A stretch of 64,000 bases of DNA from Semisulcospira habei (GCA_036245525.1 BTPG01000006.1:73050026-73114025), one strand, 5' to 3'. Positions 9,945-20,440 are shown, counted from the first letter of the stretch. The notes: a model not told the origin generated them from the sequence alone. Numbers and translations are program-made.

Positions 9945-10095
9945 GTTGCTCATGTAGTACAACATTCGATTCTCATCAGAAAGGTCGCGGGTTCGAACCC
10001 AGCATAAGGGTCAAAATTTGTTCAGACCCTTTTCGATGCCACGTCTTTGAAATCACCATCGTGGTGGACATACGACTTTACACCCTAAATGTTTA
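9945..10095 (+). mobile_element. tRNA-derived SINE (type S1)
   Basis: A Pol III B box GGGTTCGAACCC lies near 9990. The body GGGTCAAAATTTGTTCAGACC follows and a copy of it occurs at 56440. The end GTGGACATACGACTTTACACCC resembles other retroposon tails in the window. The A box side is weak, so this is a SINE head rather than a working tRNA gene. Confidence 0.68.
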
Positions 10096-10290
10096 ACGTT
10101 TTCGTATTGCAGAATCTAGAGCAACAGATCGGAGAACATTTTTTTTTCATCGATAACTGTTTCAGGACAAAGAACTGCATGATGAAATGGAACTAGCCAA
10201 ACAAAGAAATACGGTTCGGCGCAACAGGGACAAAACGGTTCGTTGTTTTCATGTTGTCATGTGCAGAATTGTTTCTTTGGGAACTAATCA

Positions 10291-10413
10291 ACACACAAAG
10301 AAACATGCTTCGGGATATCAAGAACAAAATCTTTGTGTTGTCCTTGTTATTCCAAAGCGTGCTTCTTTCTTTCCTAGCTATTTTTTTGCACTTTATACCC
10401 TTGGCAGTCCCTC
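10291..10413. mobile_element. Family P fragment
   Basis: CAAAGAAACATGCTTCGG and AAAGCGTGCTTCTTTCTTTCC face each other. The right side ends TATACCCTTGGCAGTCC, as in the copy at 26811. Confidence 0.5.
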
Positions 10414-10493
10414 ACTTGGTATGGAGGACAGCAAGACGTCATTTGAGACTAACTTCTCGATGCAGCCATTGTGGCGTAAAATTGAAGAGGGCG

Positions 10494-10614
<121 letters not shown>

Positions 10615-10714
10615 GTATTCTTTGGGTCAGCAAAACAAACATTTTTGGTCACATACTTATTGCTTTGACACCCAAGACAAGAAAATTTGACGAAAAAGGA
10701 TGGACCACACCCAG

Positions 10715-10812
10715 AACGCTAAAGGTTATCGGGTCGACGTCGGCCGCTGTTGTCCCACGCACAGCTGTGCGCGGGCCAACTGCGGCCGACATCGGCCCGA
10801 ACCCTTTTGCGT
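10715..10812. mobile_element. Family K hairpin
   Basis: GTCGACGTCGGCCGCTGTTG pairs with the right arm CAACTGCGGCCGACATCGG. The centre GCGCACAGCTGTGCGC is itself palindromic. The outer ends ACGCTAAAGG and CCCTTTTGCGT also face each other. Confidence 0.85.
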
Positions 10813-11095
10813 GCTGGGTAATTTTGTGACGATATTGTTTGACCTCAAGTTCGTGGGGACCTACCCCTCCTGCTGGGTGTAAAACTCAGTGAAGATGGAA
10901 CATAAAAAGGTCTGTTACGGTGGTAAAGCAGTTCATGTATAAGTGGTGCGTCCAGCTACGCGGCATGTGAACATTACAAACGTTGAACGTAGTCCACAGT
11001 CAAGAAATGGCTCCCCAAAAAGCCAAGGTGAAAATGTTAATCAGCAGGCTCAAAACGAAAAAAAGTACCATGGCCTATCTGAAAATGTTTTCGTG
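10813..11095. other. Unassigned stretch
   Basis: No motif or repeat relation seen before the GGCAA repeat begins. Confidence 0.35.
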
Positions 11096-11617
11096 TCGAC
11101 AAGGCGAGGCAAATCAAGTCAAGGCAAGGGAGGCAAGGCATGGTGCGGCATGACACGGGGCGGCAAGGCATATTATGGTAAAGAAATTTTTTAAAAGGCA
11201 CGACAAGGCATGGCGAGGCAAGGCAAGGCACGGGAAGAAAGACAGGACGAGGCAAGCCAAGTCAAGGCAAAGCAAGGCAAGGCAAAAGGCATGGGAAAGG
11301 CACTTTCAAGCCAAGTCTAGACGAGGTCCAGCAAGGCGAGGAGAGGCAAGGCAAAGCAAGGAAGGCCATGCAAGGCAAGGCAAGGCAGTACAAGACACAC
11401 AAGGCATGGTAAAGGCACTGTCAAGCCGAGTCAAGACAAGGTAAGGCAAGGCAAGGCCATACCAGTCCAAGGCAAGGCCCACAAGGCCAGTCCAAGGCAA
11501 GGCCAGACTAGTCCAAAGCAAGACAGCAAGGCAAAGGCATGGCAATATCAGACCAGTCCAAAGCAAGGCAAGACAAGACATGGCAAGGCAAGGCAAGGCA
11601 AGACAAAACAAGGCGAC
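11096..11617. repeat. GGCAA-type degenerate minisatellite, about 520 bp
   Basis: Irregular GGCAAGGCAAGACA-type motifs with interspersed GGCATGG, CCAGTCCAAGG and TCAAGCCAAG. The long open frames here (CLALPCLA on the minus strand) are by-products of the repeat. Confidence 0.92.
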
Positions 11618-11969
11618 AGGAAATCATTATACGTTCACATCATGGCAAGGGAAGTATACATTATCTCAGGGGTTCACAATCAAGCAAGAAATAACATCTG
11701 CAGTCGAAGAAACATAAACGGATGCAAGTGCACGACCTGAAGCCGCCGTGGTTAAAAAACGATCCCACGAATCGAAATCTCATGGAACGGCCTGGACTCT
11801 GTCCCTGCCAGTGTTAGCAATTATTCGCGATTTTTGTTTTTGTCCAGTTCTCACACGGCCAACAAAGTCATGAATAAATTATAGGTCGGCGTTTGTCCAG
11901 TGTTACATTATCCACGGTCTCAGCTTCTGAAAAAGACCCCAAAACAGTTCTTTAGCCATCATCACTTCA
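11618..11969. other. Unassigned stretch
   Basis: No recognisable element or coding motif. Confidence 0.35.
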
Positions 11970-12035
11970 ACAAAAGGCATAGATGCTCATGTGCCCTTGC
12001 AGCTTTAGGGGCTCATAAGAATGTATGTGCGTTTC
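11970..12035. mobile_element. Family A hairpin, diverged
   Basis: CAAAAGGCATAGATGCTCATG and the right arm GGGGCTCATAAGAATGTATG still align, but the base has decayed. Confidence 0.65.
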
Positions 12036-12089
12036 TCGCTGGACGATTTTATCAGTTTCATAGATAGACCACGAACAGTCATTTCATCA

Positions 12090-12154
12090 GCAAGAGGCAT
12101 AGATTATCATAAGCCCTGCTAGTGCAGGGGCTTATGAGAATCTATGCCTCTTGC
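12090..12154. mobile_element. Family A hairpin with paired variants
   Basis: Arms GCAAGAGGCATAGATTATC and GAATCTATGCCTCTTGC. ATAAGCCC is answered by GGGGCTTAT, a change present on both arms. Confidence 0.92.
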
Positions 12155-12936
12155 AGGCGGAACGAGGATGAAAATCTATTTCTTTTAACTCCAGTTTGTC
12201 TCAAACTGAGTGTTTCGTGGGTTCAGCATAGGCTTCTAAGAGAAGTTTTATGGAGATGAGGACTTTGTAGTCAGAAGTTCCGTCTTCATATCTTGGTTTT
12301 CATACAGATAGTATTTCTTTTATTCATGTTTTTCCTCCACTGATAAAGTAGAGCGTCTGAGACTGAACCAGTCTATTTTGGCCCAGGGGAAATACATCAA
12401 GTATGGACGAAAGAATTAACGTAACTTATGAAGGTTGAATATCGCAAAATGAAAGACTTATCCGCCCTTCTTGTCCTTTGTACGTAGGAGGGGGGGGGGG
12501 GGTTCCCCCGGTATGAACAAGGGGGCTGTAAAATAAAAATACCCCCCATAACAACAACAACAACAACAACAATCCGATCAACCAATCAAACAACCCAACA
12601 AAGAGAACTCAATAACATGTGCCTATACACATAGATTATCAAAAGAAGGATGAAAAAGTCTTCAGCTGAGGCAAGACAGCATTGAGAACCAATTGTAACA
12701 ACAAAGCCCATCATGGATCAGACCGCTTTAAATTCTAGTAACAAATACTTCAAATTCTCAAGAACTCAGCAATGCAGAACGAAAGCAGGTCTAAGGCCAG
12801 TAAAAAAACTGTTCAGGTAAAGACAATGCCTTGTCCGAGGAGGAAAAATCGTTAACACAATTTATTTTCATTGATGCCGTAAACTGGAACCCGATAAAGA
12901 ACTCAGCTTGAGGATAAACATAGTCACTCACCGCCT
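12155..12936. other. Unassigned stretch with G-run and (CAA)n
   Basis: A G-run lies at about 12489-12502 and (CAA)n at about 12550-12571. The rest is unique-looking AT-rich sequence without a supported gene. Confidence 0.4.
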
Positions 12937-13001
12937 GCAAGAGGCATAGATTCTCATGAGCCCCTGCGGCTGCAGGAGCTCATGAGAATCTATGCCTCTT
13001 T
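12937..13001. mobile_element. Family A hairpin (TTCTC subtype)
   Basis: ATTCTCATGAGCCCCTGC is answered by GAGCTCATGAGAAT, so the TTCTC variant is on both arms. The right outer end is cut to CTCTTTT. Confidence 0.9.
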
Positions 13002-13348
13002 TAAATTGAAAAGATTTGTTGAAAAGATGAATCTGTGGCATTGTATACATTTTCCGGCGAGCTAGAGTACACTTGACCTCAATAGAATATGGATATTTCC
13101 TTGTCGTTTATTCTCATGCCTCTAGTCTGCCATCCTAGATTGACCAGAGGTCGATCAATATGTCCTCCTGACGCGGAACACAGATGCAAATTAGATCTTC
13201 AAATGGTCGAGTTCCTTGAGATACTGGGGTCAATGAGGATATGTGTCTCTTGTTCTATTGTTCGCAGCAATTTTATTCGTTCGGATCGGTTCGTTCAAGA
13301 TGGGATCTCTGCGCTCAGAAAAGGTCCATGCGCGCACCACCCCACCCA
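13002..13348. other. Unassigned stretch
   Basis: No supported gene. Degenerate family A-like text (GGTCAATGAGGATATGTGTC) occurs near 13226. Confidence 0.35.
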
Positions 13349-13657
13349 TCAGAAGTCCATAGTTCCTTCCGAGATCGTGCCAATATTGGTCTGGTTTACT
13401 ATGGATATCTGATGCCCTTTCAAGTCTGACCATCGTCCGCTGCCTTTCTGCACACGTCTGCTACGGAGGCAACCGACTGTGTGATGCACGTCTCTGTTCC
13501 TGGAATTGCTTTCTGAGGTTTCTAACTGCGTCTGATCTGCCCATCCGTAGCCCTCTGTGATTTCTGCCCTGCCAGCGAGGATGTCCGCTCGAGCATTGCC
13601 CTGGACTCCAGCATGTCCAGTGGAGGGGATCCACGGCATTAGTGTGAAGCTGTTCAT
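13349..13657 (-). pseudogene. RNase H-domain fragment of a retrotransposon polyprotein
   Basis: The minus-strand frame reads WIPSTGHAGVQGNARADIL near its start. This matches the C-terminal RNase H block W(V/I)P.H.G..GNE.AD.(L/A)A found in several LINE clades, where RNase H removes the RNA template strand. The usual Ser/Gly-His is read as TGHAG and the conserved Glu after GN is Ala, so the relic is diverged. Upstream RNase H motifs and a reverse transcriptase are not visible nearby. The rest of the frame (GYGWADQTQL onwards) is plausible C-terminal tail. A host RNase H gene is unlikely because of the isolation and repeat context. Confidence 0.62.
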
Positions 13658-13840
13658 TTAGTCCAGATTGTGGAAAGGGTCACAAATGCAGTCGGATCCT
13701 ACATGTCGTGCGTGTAACAGTGAGGTCGAACGGGATTTGTTCGCTGAAGAAACACCATGGATCAACCGTGACAGTTAAAGGATGCTGCCAGAATAACTTG
13801 GTGTCTAGATCGGAGGCACTGCATTTGAACAATACTGTAA

Positions 13841-13941
13841 TATACTGACGTGTAAAAGAAATGCGACACTTTTGGAACCGTCGGAAATATGTGTTTCCAA
13901 TGATTCCAAAATGTCGCATTTCTTTTGCTCGTCAGTGTATT
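13841..13941. mobile_element. Family I hairpin (Tc1/mariner-type ends)
   Basis: TATACTGACGTGTAAAAGAA at the left is mirrored by TTCTTTTGCTCGTCAGTGTA at the right, with TA at both outer ends. The centre TTTGGAACCGTCGGAAA pairs loosely with TTTCCAATGATTCCAAA. Confidence 0.88.
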
Positions 13942-14053
13942 ACAGCCTCATATCCTGCTGTATAGTGTGACCTCAGGTCTCAGTGATGACTGTCAATGAA
14001 CCGCGATCAAGAAAAAATATTTCATGGTTGTGCCTGATTGTTTGTGGAGGGAT

Positions 14054-14149
14054 ATAGTGCAAAAGAAATGCGACATTCGAATCATTGGAAACACTTCAGT
14101 GTTTCCGATGATTTGAATGAGGTAGCATTTTGGGGGGCTTGTCAGTATA
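14054..14149. mobile_element. Family I hairpin, diverged
   Basis: AAAAGAAATGCGACATTCGAA is answered by TTTGAATGAGGTAGCATTTT, then CTTGTCAGTATA. The left terminus is eroded to ATAGTG. Confidence 0.78.
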
Positions 14150-14304
14150 TGAGTGAACTATGTAATGAGCAAGCGCTTATCAAAATCTGTCACTGGCAGA
14201 TGGAACACACTAGGTGACGGAAGCTAAAAGGCAGACAACCCCGCAAACACAAGACTAGTAGATGTATTAAAAACTAATGCAGCTCCACTGAAAGCTTCTG
14301 CTCT

Positions 14305-14385
14305 TTAACTCTTTCGAGACGCGCCGCGTTCGGATACGCGGCAACCTCCCACGTATCCGAATGCGGCGCGTCTCGAATGTATTAA
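14305..14385. mobile_element. Family B hairpin with TTAA ends
   Basis: TTAACTCTTTCGAGACGCGC at the left; GCGCGTCTCGAATGTATTAA at the right. Both arms share the GCGCCGC variant of the usual GTGCCGC. The loop GGCAACCTCCCA is unpaired. Confidence 0.92.
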
Positions 14386-14887
14386 CCTAGCCATTGCGTG
14401 GTGGGCTTGCCGTGAAACTTTACGAGGGGAAAACACACACGCGAAGTCATGAGTCGGAAACAGGACGAAAAATCGTGTGGAGTTGTGTTCCATTTCGAGA
14501 TTCTCGCAAAAACATCACGAGACTCTTGTAAAATCTCAGACGACCGGTTTTCCTTCCGTGACCTACTTTCCTGTGTATTCATCCTTGCTTACGATGGTCC
14601 CGCAATTTCATCACGAGTATGAGGCGCCGAAAGCTCTTGAAATACTACATGAAAGATCGAGGATTTTCATAAGAGCACTTTTCCCAGAGCACTTTCATTT
14701 TTTACACCACTCGAAGGGCATTTTCTGGGGTGCTGTAAAAAGAACTTGAGAAGGGAGATTAAGCTAACAATGAGATTTATACCCCTACCGACCGACGACC
14801 GAACTTTGCGTCAACCCACGAACGTATTATCTCCAGCACATACTGAAGTCAAAGTGTGACGTAATAAATCTCCTGGTAGCAACGCAC
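14386..14887. other. Unassigned stretch
   Basis: Open frames of 60-90 codons occur on both strands without recognisable domains. Confidence 0.35.
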
Positions 14888-15102
14888 TTAACTCATTCTA
14901 CCCCATCACCGAAATCCCCAAATGTTGCCGTTGTCCTCTGAAGACTGCATTGCAGTGCAGGACACATATCGACCATGATAGTTCAAGGGTGATGCCAGAA
15001 TAGCTTGGCGCCCTTGGGCGCCAAGCTATTCTGGCATCACCCTTGAACAATCATGGTCGATCCTTATTTTGCTGTGTTGTGTCTGGGGTAGAATGAGTTA
15101 AA
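14888..15102. mobile_element. Family C hairpin, complete, 215 bp
   Basis: It starts TTAACTCATTCTACCCCATC and ends GGGGTAGAATGAGTTAA. The inner palindrome AGAATAGCTTGGCGCC is mirrored to GGCGCCAAGCTATTCT. The intermediate zone (TCTGAAGACTGCATTGCAG against TTTTGCTGTGTTGTG) pairs poorly, so the element is a hairpin with a large internal bulge. Confidence 0.95.
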
Positions 15103-15155
15103 TTACATAATTATCTGAGGCTATGTTCGAGCGGCAGTTGCAGGGCCTGAATCGA

Positions 15156-15440
15156 CAATGATAGTTTGAAGCTACTCCCTTAAACACTGACAACGCTGGA
15201 AGGATCAGTGAACGCACTGAAATAGAGTGAACTCTGTCTCTAACTCGTTGGTACTGAAGTTGCCTGATTTGACAGATGTTATAACCCTTTGGCTGTTACA
15301 GCGCTTTGAAATGACACATATCCATGTTCGGACTGCTGCAGATGATGATAGTTTGAGTTTGAGGGTACTCCCTTATACAAGAACAAGGAAGGATGTGCGC
15401 TGAAATAGTGTCAGCTACTGTGACCTTTTCTAGGTCTCTA
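15156..15440 (+). repeat. Two direct copies of a ~95-bp segment
   Basis: GATAGTTTGAAGCTACTCCC near 15160 and GATAGTTTGAGTTTGAGGG near 15347 start segments that both continue through GGAAGGAT.AG/TG and CACTGAAATAG-like text to a TCTCTAA-like end. AACCCTTTGGCTGTTACAGC near 15283 is a family E scrap. Confidence 0.5.
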
Positions 15441-15659
15441 AAGCTGCGCATGCGTGCAGTTGAGTGGCGCTTAGTTAATTCATAAGAAGGCATAATCGTT
15501 TATTATTTATTCCATAAAAGAAAATTGTTGCGTGGTGGTCATTCGAAGTAACTCAATAAAATATATAATAAATACTAGCTCTCATACTATAAACACATAC
15601 GCTAGCACACACACACACATACACACATATGACAAGATGTCCGGATTTGACAGATGTCT

Positions 15660-15795
15660 GAATCCTTTGGCTGTCGGTAGCGGTTTATGTCGCGATGATT
15701 CCTGCTGTCGGCAACGTTTTTCTTTTCCTTTTCCCCCGGGATGATTTCGGCAAGAATCATCGCGACAAAGTCCACTACCGACAGACAACGGTTTA
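15660..15795. mobile_element. Family E hairpin with an internal insertion
   Basis: CCTTTGGCTGTCGGTAGCGG and GTCGCGATGATTCCTG on the left are answered by AATCATCGCGACAAAGTCCA and CTACCGACAG on the right. About 40 bp including TTTTTCTTTTCCTTTTCCCC sit between the arms. Confidence 0.82.
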
Positions 15796-15829
15796 AACTC
15801 ATGAAGAGGAGTGTAATTTTCTCTCCATC

Positions 15830-15905
15830 CTCCCCCAATAGCAATAGTTCTTCGGGCCAACGACGGCCGCAGTGGGCTCACTGCAGGTATCGACGGCCCA
15901 ATGAC
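15830..15905. mobile_element. Family K hairpin, diverged
   Basis: TCTTCGGGCCAACGACGGCC faces TATCGACGGCCCAATGACC around GTGGGCTCACTGCAGG. Confidence 0.55.
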
Positions 15906-16054
15906 CCGCTACCCGTCAACTCCCTCCCCGTCCCTCCACACGCTCGCATCCATGCCCCCCCCCCCCCCAACCCTGTCACACATGGCTCCCATTTCTTTCT
16001 CTCATTCGTGCCAAGTGCTGCGCCCTGCATCACCCGTCCTGAGCCAAAAGTGCT

Positions 16055-16135
16055 ACTCCAGTGCGCTAAAGGCCATCAGGCTGACGTCGGCCGCAGTCGG
16101 CTCTGTTAACTAGCCCTTGTGGGCCCGATGGCCGT
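16055..16135. mobile_element. Family K hairpin, diverged right arm
   Basis: GCGCTAAAGGCCATCAGGC and TGACGTCGGCCGCAG are typical. The right arm has shrunk to TGGGCCCGATGGCC. Confidence 0.65.
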
Positions 16136-16264
16136 CTGCTCACTGGGCAGTCGCCACGGACAGGAAGGACGTCATCGGTGAAAGGAATCATTGAGACTGC
16201 AATCTGGAGAGACATTGATCTGACAGTACACATCTTTACACTATCAGCACCAATCTCCTTCCTT

Positions 16265-16400
16265 TCCTAGAATGAGGCACAGGGCTCAGTTGTAAAAGTG
16301 AGCTTTGTCCTGCGCAAACCACTAAGCAAGGTGATCCGCTAAAGCGGAGCACCTTGCTTAGTGGCTTGCGCAGGACGAAGATCACTCATGCAGCTGACGC
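16265..16400. mobile_element. Family L hairpin
   Basis: GTCCTGCGCAAACCACTAAG is mirrored by CTTAGTGGCTTGCGCAGGAC around GCAAGGTGATCCGCTAAAGC. The flanks GTGAGCTTT and GATCACTCAT also face each other. A second copy is at 58110. Confidence 0.85.
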
Positions 16401-16431
16401 CGCTGACGATAAGCAGTATCTGACGATATGC

Positions 16432-16438
16432 TATATAT

Positions 16439-16494
<56 letters not shown>

Positions 16495-16513
16495 ATATAC
16501 TATATATATAGTA

Positions 16514-16577
<64 letters not shown>

Positions 16578-16580
16578 ATA
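16432..16580. repeat. (TA)n microsatellite
   Basis: TA repeat with occasional ATATTATA phase shifts. It lies just beyond the 3' end of the minus-strand LINE at 16697. Confidence 0.96.
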
Positions 16581-16696
16581 CTGCTTATTGTATATATTGG
16601 TATGAACCTGACGTTAATGCAGACAGTCGAACTATTACATAACCTGCAGCAATCTGCTGTGCTGGGGGGAACATACTAAGCAGAAAGATAGAACAT

Positions 16697-17059
16697 TCAC
16701 AACGACAGCAGATATTTATGGACGCGAGCTCTGAAGATAGATAACTTTGAAATAGACTTTAAATAAGAGGGCAATTTATTCCATGACTTAGCACCGGAAA
16801 ATGATATGCTAGATTTGAAGATGTAGATTCTCGGTTTTGGGAGATGGAGTAAGCTGTTCCTCGTGTTATCTCTATTCGTGTGGGAAAACAGCTGACGGAG
16901 ATAGGGAGGGGCGGCATCGTTTAGAATTTTTTTTGCACAAGTAAGCATCTATTAAGTTCCAATTGTTTACTAAGTGGTAGGATATTAAGGACCTTCAGTC
17001 TTTCATCAGTAGGGGACGAACCAGGAAGGATAAGCTTAAGTCCTCGCCGGTAAAGGGAA
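16697..17059 (-). pseudogene. LINE C-terminal domain
   Basis: After a 9-T run at 17063-17071 the frame resumes as NNSLYRRGLKLILPGSSPTD. A second T-run near 16927 shifts the frame again, after which ILNDAAPPYLRQLFSHTNRD and SGAKSWNKLPSYLKS are read to the stop at 16697. This tail is the usual end of such LINE proteins. Confidence 0.82.
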
Positions 17060-18274
17060 TTATTTTTTTTTCAAATGAATGTCTCCAGAGCCGTCCCAGA
17101 TATTGGAAGCATAATTACAATGTGTCTTGATGTGTGCGTTAAAGAATCGTTTTCGAGCATCAATGTCAACTATACGACTTAATTTGGATAATAAAAAGAG
17201 ATTCTTCGAAATAGTTTTACAGGCATTTTCTATGTGAGGCTCCCAGCTGAGCTGTTCGTCGACTATCACTCCTAACAAACGATGTTTTGACACTTGTTCT
17301 ATGGGATGAGAGTGAAGGGACAGCTCAAGGGGTTGCAAACCACGTTGATGCTTTTGGCGTGTCGTCACCAACATACTTTTTGTTTTAGGAATACTAATAA
17401 TCATATGATTTTCTTCACACCAAGTTGACACTTCATCTAAACTATGTTGGAGGACAGCGCTCACGGTTGAAACATTTTTATCGGATACATTTAATGATGT
17501 ATCATCAGCAAATAGTTCACAGTTTGTGTCGGGGTGTGATATTGACAGTGAAAAGTCATTTCTAAAGATGTTGAATAATAACGGTGCTAGGGTGGATCCC
17601 TGAGGAACACCATGGGTCACCAGTCCTTCCGCTGAGTATTTACCATTCAAGAACACTTTCTGCGTTCTGTCTAAGAGATAGAACGAGAGAAAAGCGACTG
17701 CATTTGAATCAATGTGATATAAAGGTAACGTCTTTAGTAAGATTGAGTGGTTAATGAGATCGAAGGCTTTTTTAAGATCTAGAAATACTACACCTGAAAG
17801 TTTGGACTCATTTATGGCAGTAAGCCATTTGTGGGTTACGAGAGTTAAGGCTGTCTGGCACGAATGTTAAGGCCGAAAAGCTGATCGTGCTGTACTAATA
17901 AGGCGGTTTATTTCCTCCAGGAATTGAAGTAAATGATTATGTATATGCTTTTCAAGTGGTTTGGACACTGCTGATAAGATTGAAATAGGTCTGTACTCAC
18001 TTGGGTCGCTCAGATATTTGCTTTTTGGTAGAGGAGTAACTTTTGCTATTTTCAATTCATCTGGAAACATGCTCTTTTGAATCGAAAGGTTATACATAAA
18101 GGTTAACGATTCAACAATATAAGGGAGCGTAATTTTCAGAATTTTACTACTAATACCGTCAACACCACAAGGTGGTTTACTTTTCATGTTGGTTATAGAT
18201 TTTCCTACATCAAGGACGGTCATTAGGGGAACTGAGAAAGTATTGCCAGCATTTATCTGACTGTGCTGTTTCAA
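17060..18274 (-). pseudogene. LINE reverse transcriptase with one in-frame stop
   Basis: Single reading frame broken by one TAA at 17867-17869, where the FRPKHSC-type motif expects Lys. Motifs in order: PPCGVDGISSKILK, IAKVTPLPKSKYLSDP, YRPISILSAVSKPLEKHI, first Asp in FLDLKKAFDLINH (about 17770), GVPQGSTLAPLLFN, FADD box (about 17510), VTTRQKHQ and HRLLGVIVDEQLSWEPHI. Catalytic Asps are kept, so loss of function is due to the stop and shifts rather than active-site decay. Confidence 0.92.
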
Positions 18275-18279
18275 TTATT

Positions 18280-18720
18280 CTGAACATACGTATTAACCTG
18301 GCTCACTGGTGTTCGTTTGTGACAGGGTTTTAGCAATGTTAAGAAAGTGTTCATGAAATACATCAGCTGTGAGGTGCGGGGGGACACTCGTTGATTTGTT
18401 AGATTGTCCTTTAGTAAATGTGTTAATGACCTGCCACACGCCTCGTATGTCTTTGCCGCTTGCAATAATCTTTTCAGCATACTGCCTCTGTGCTTTACGT
18501 ACTAATGATTTAACTATGTTTCGCTGTTTTTGTACTCGTCCAGTTTCTTTTGTTGTTTCAATAGATCTCTTAGTTCCATCGCAGTTTTAATCTCATCCGT
18601 CAGCCACTCAGGCACAGTGGGGTGTTTAACACGCTTAGTGCGCCTCGGGGCATGTCTGTCAAGAACACCGAGGAACAACTTATACCAGTGGGACAGCGCT
18701 ACATTGGGATCGTTATAGTT
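18280..18720 (-). pseudogene. LINE linker between endonuclease and reverse transcriptase
   Basis: Minus-strand reading gives LSHWYKLFLGVLDRHAPRR and HPTVPEWLTDEI, the usual post-endonuclease block. A frameshift near 18530 follows, then VKSLVRKAQRQYAEKIIASG and GVWQVINTFTKGQ. Confidence 0.78.
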
Positions 18721-19157
18721 TTACACATCGGAAAATGGTGTTTGGGAAAGGTCATGCAAAAAATCATCTTGGTTAAACTTTTTGAATGATCTGTAGAGGA
18801 TGGTTATATGCTCCTTATGAGGTTTCTTTGGCAACTTCGCAGATAATGAAAAACAAATAGGAAAATGATCACTGACAGAGATGCTGGGTACAAAGACATT
18901 GCTAAGGGCACTGTCGTTGGTTGAATAAACATGGTCAATTAATGTGGATGAAATAGCAGTGACCCTGGTGGGTGACTGAACTACTTGTGTAAGGCCTAAG
19001 AACGTTATCATGGATTTCCATGACGTGTTGTCAGGTTTCAATAAATCAACTTTAAAATCACCGAGTATATGTATATTACCCTTGGAGTTTTGTACTTTGT
19101 CAACCATTACAACAAAATCATCTTGCCAGGACACTGTAGCTGCGGGGTGTCTGTAAA
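18721..19157 (-). pseudogene. LINE endonuclease, C-terminal half
   Basis: IYRHPAATVSWQDDF, then NIHILGDFKVDLL (the GDFN-type motif), TLIDHVYSTN and SVSDHFPICFSL (the SDH motif with the catalytic His). These are signatures of the APE-type endonuclease that nicks the target. The 5' half is beyond the inserted SINE. Confidence 0.88.
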
Positions 19158-19605
19158 TCGGGGCGGTCCGTGGCGCAGTGGTTAAGGCGCCTGCCAGCAA
19201 TGCCAAAGGTGCAAGGCTCGAAAACGGGTTCCGGCGTCGGACTTTTCTCCTCTGGTAAGTGTCACCGTTAATTCGGGCGGACCGTCGGGGGTTCTTTCTC
19301 CGGGTACTCCGGTTCTTCCACCCCCCACCCACCCACCCACCGCCAGCCCCCCACACTTTGGTACCGGTTTCAGGCCACTTTACAAATTTTAAATACAAGC
19401 GATCAAAAATCTCTGTAACTTCAGTAGCTGAACTGGCCCTTCGTCTGTCTTGTACTGTGTTTGTCTTAAATCGCGTAAATCCGTGTCTGTTACGTGAGTG
19501 TGCGTGTTGGGTTTCAGTTCGCGGCGCTTTGAGTCGATTTGCCCAAAAATTGAGAAAAAGCGCCATATATAATAACGGTATTATTATTATAACTAAAACA
19601 TACGA
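19158..19605 (+). mobile_element. SINE (type S5) inserted in the LINE endonuclease
   Basis: A tRNA-like head GTGGCGCAGTGGTTAAGGCG near 19170 is followed by GGGTTCCGGCGTCGG, a B-box-like remnant. The body includes TTTCTCCGGGTACTCCGGTT near 19298, a motif I associate with conserved SINE central domains. The tail GGCGCTTTGAGTCG, then AAGCGCCATATATAATAACG and (ATT)n, is the common LINE-matched 3' end. It interrupts the LINE between codons read ...STPTFVCF and IYRHP.... Part of the body recurs inverted at 63576-63640. Exact target-site duplications could not be fixed. Confidence 0.82.
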
Positions 19606-19619
19606 AAGTCGGGGTTGAC

Positions 19620-19930
19620 TTAGCAGTTGCTTTTTTTTCAAGCCACAGGCTTTCCCTATGGGCGGATTCCAGGTCGCATCGTCGTGTTACGTTGTTAGCA
19701 ATAGTATTGTGAACATTAACACAAATGCCAGTATGACCAGGCGCTGAAGCATCTCGCTTATGAATGGATAAATTTTGTACGGTGATAGTTTGGTTACTTA
19801 TATTCTCTGTCAACCTACTTTTTGTAAAGCCAAATATATGATATGGGGAGGGTTGCCGGTTAAGTAGTACTGTAACGTCTGATACTTTACTGCAAAGGTG
19901 ATATACATTGAGGTGGCCTATTCTAAGCAA
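19620..19930 (-). pseudogene. LINE endonuclease, N-terminal half
   Basis: Starts LRIGHLNVYHLCSKVSDVTV, the typical (I)..LN(I/V).S...K start with the first metal-binding Asn. TKSRLTENISNQTI follows, where a T(E/K)(T/S)(R/W)L motif carries the catalytic Glu; here Lys stands at that place, so activity would be lost. The next block DASAPGHTGICVNVH is typical. Confidence 0.78.
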
Positions 19931-19960
19931 TTGATCGCTGACACTAGTAGACAGTCATGT

Positions 19961-20440
19961 CAGGTAGCTTCGTAACCAAATACTAGTTTCAAATATACTA
20001 ACAAACTAAATGACAGTTTGAACAACAATAAGAAAGTGTCACTATGTGGCATGCAGATCAGTGGTCGAAACACAGCACTGACACATACGCGAAAGATAAG
20101 AAAAGGAAAAAAAAAAGGAAGCGGATCATGAATTTAAACGCGAAGAATCTGCAGATATATAGGTCTCTGCGTATGCAACGTACCGTTGCAAAAAACAAAA
20201 TGCGATGAAGCGTACAAGAGTAATCTTATTCCATTTGCTCCCAACACAGTCAGTGATAAGAATCACTTTAATAGCGACTAAGTTGTGCACTCCTGTTCAA
20301 TACACAGGCAAACACAGTTTGTAAAGTCACAGAGCGCTGCAATTGTCATATACGCGCATTCCGATGAGAATTGCAAGCGGGTGTCTATCCACAGTGACCA
20401 CTAAGCCAATCACAACACTGGATCAGTCATCAGGGGTCAA
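19961..20440. other. Unassigned stretch
   Basis: A-rich run near 20100-20117. Otherwise unique-looking, no feature seen. Confidence 0.35.

Larger units (their letters stand above)
16697..19960 (-). mobile_element. Nearly full-length non-LTR retrotransposon (endonuclease + reverse transcriptase), inactivated
   Basis: Read right to left, this is one LINE: endonuclease N-terminus (about 19930-19620), endonuclease C-terminus (19157-18721), linker (18720-18280), reverse transcriptase (18274-17060) and C-terminal domain (17059-16697). I count one SINE insertion, one in-frame stop and at least three frameshifts, so it is dead. It belongs to the same CR1/Jockey-like group as the relic at 1-1345, with which it shares the TRQKHQ and HRLLG(V/I)I blocks, but it is clearly a different subfamily. 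The (TA)n tract at 16432 lies about 115 bp past its last codon. Confidence 0.9.

Noticed and set aside
11037..11611. Leu/Pro/Cys-rich open frames
   Set aside because: Produced by the GGCAA-type minisatellite; no independent coding signal.
16354..16605. Tyr/Ile-rich frame
   Set aside because: It is the (TA)n tract translated.
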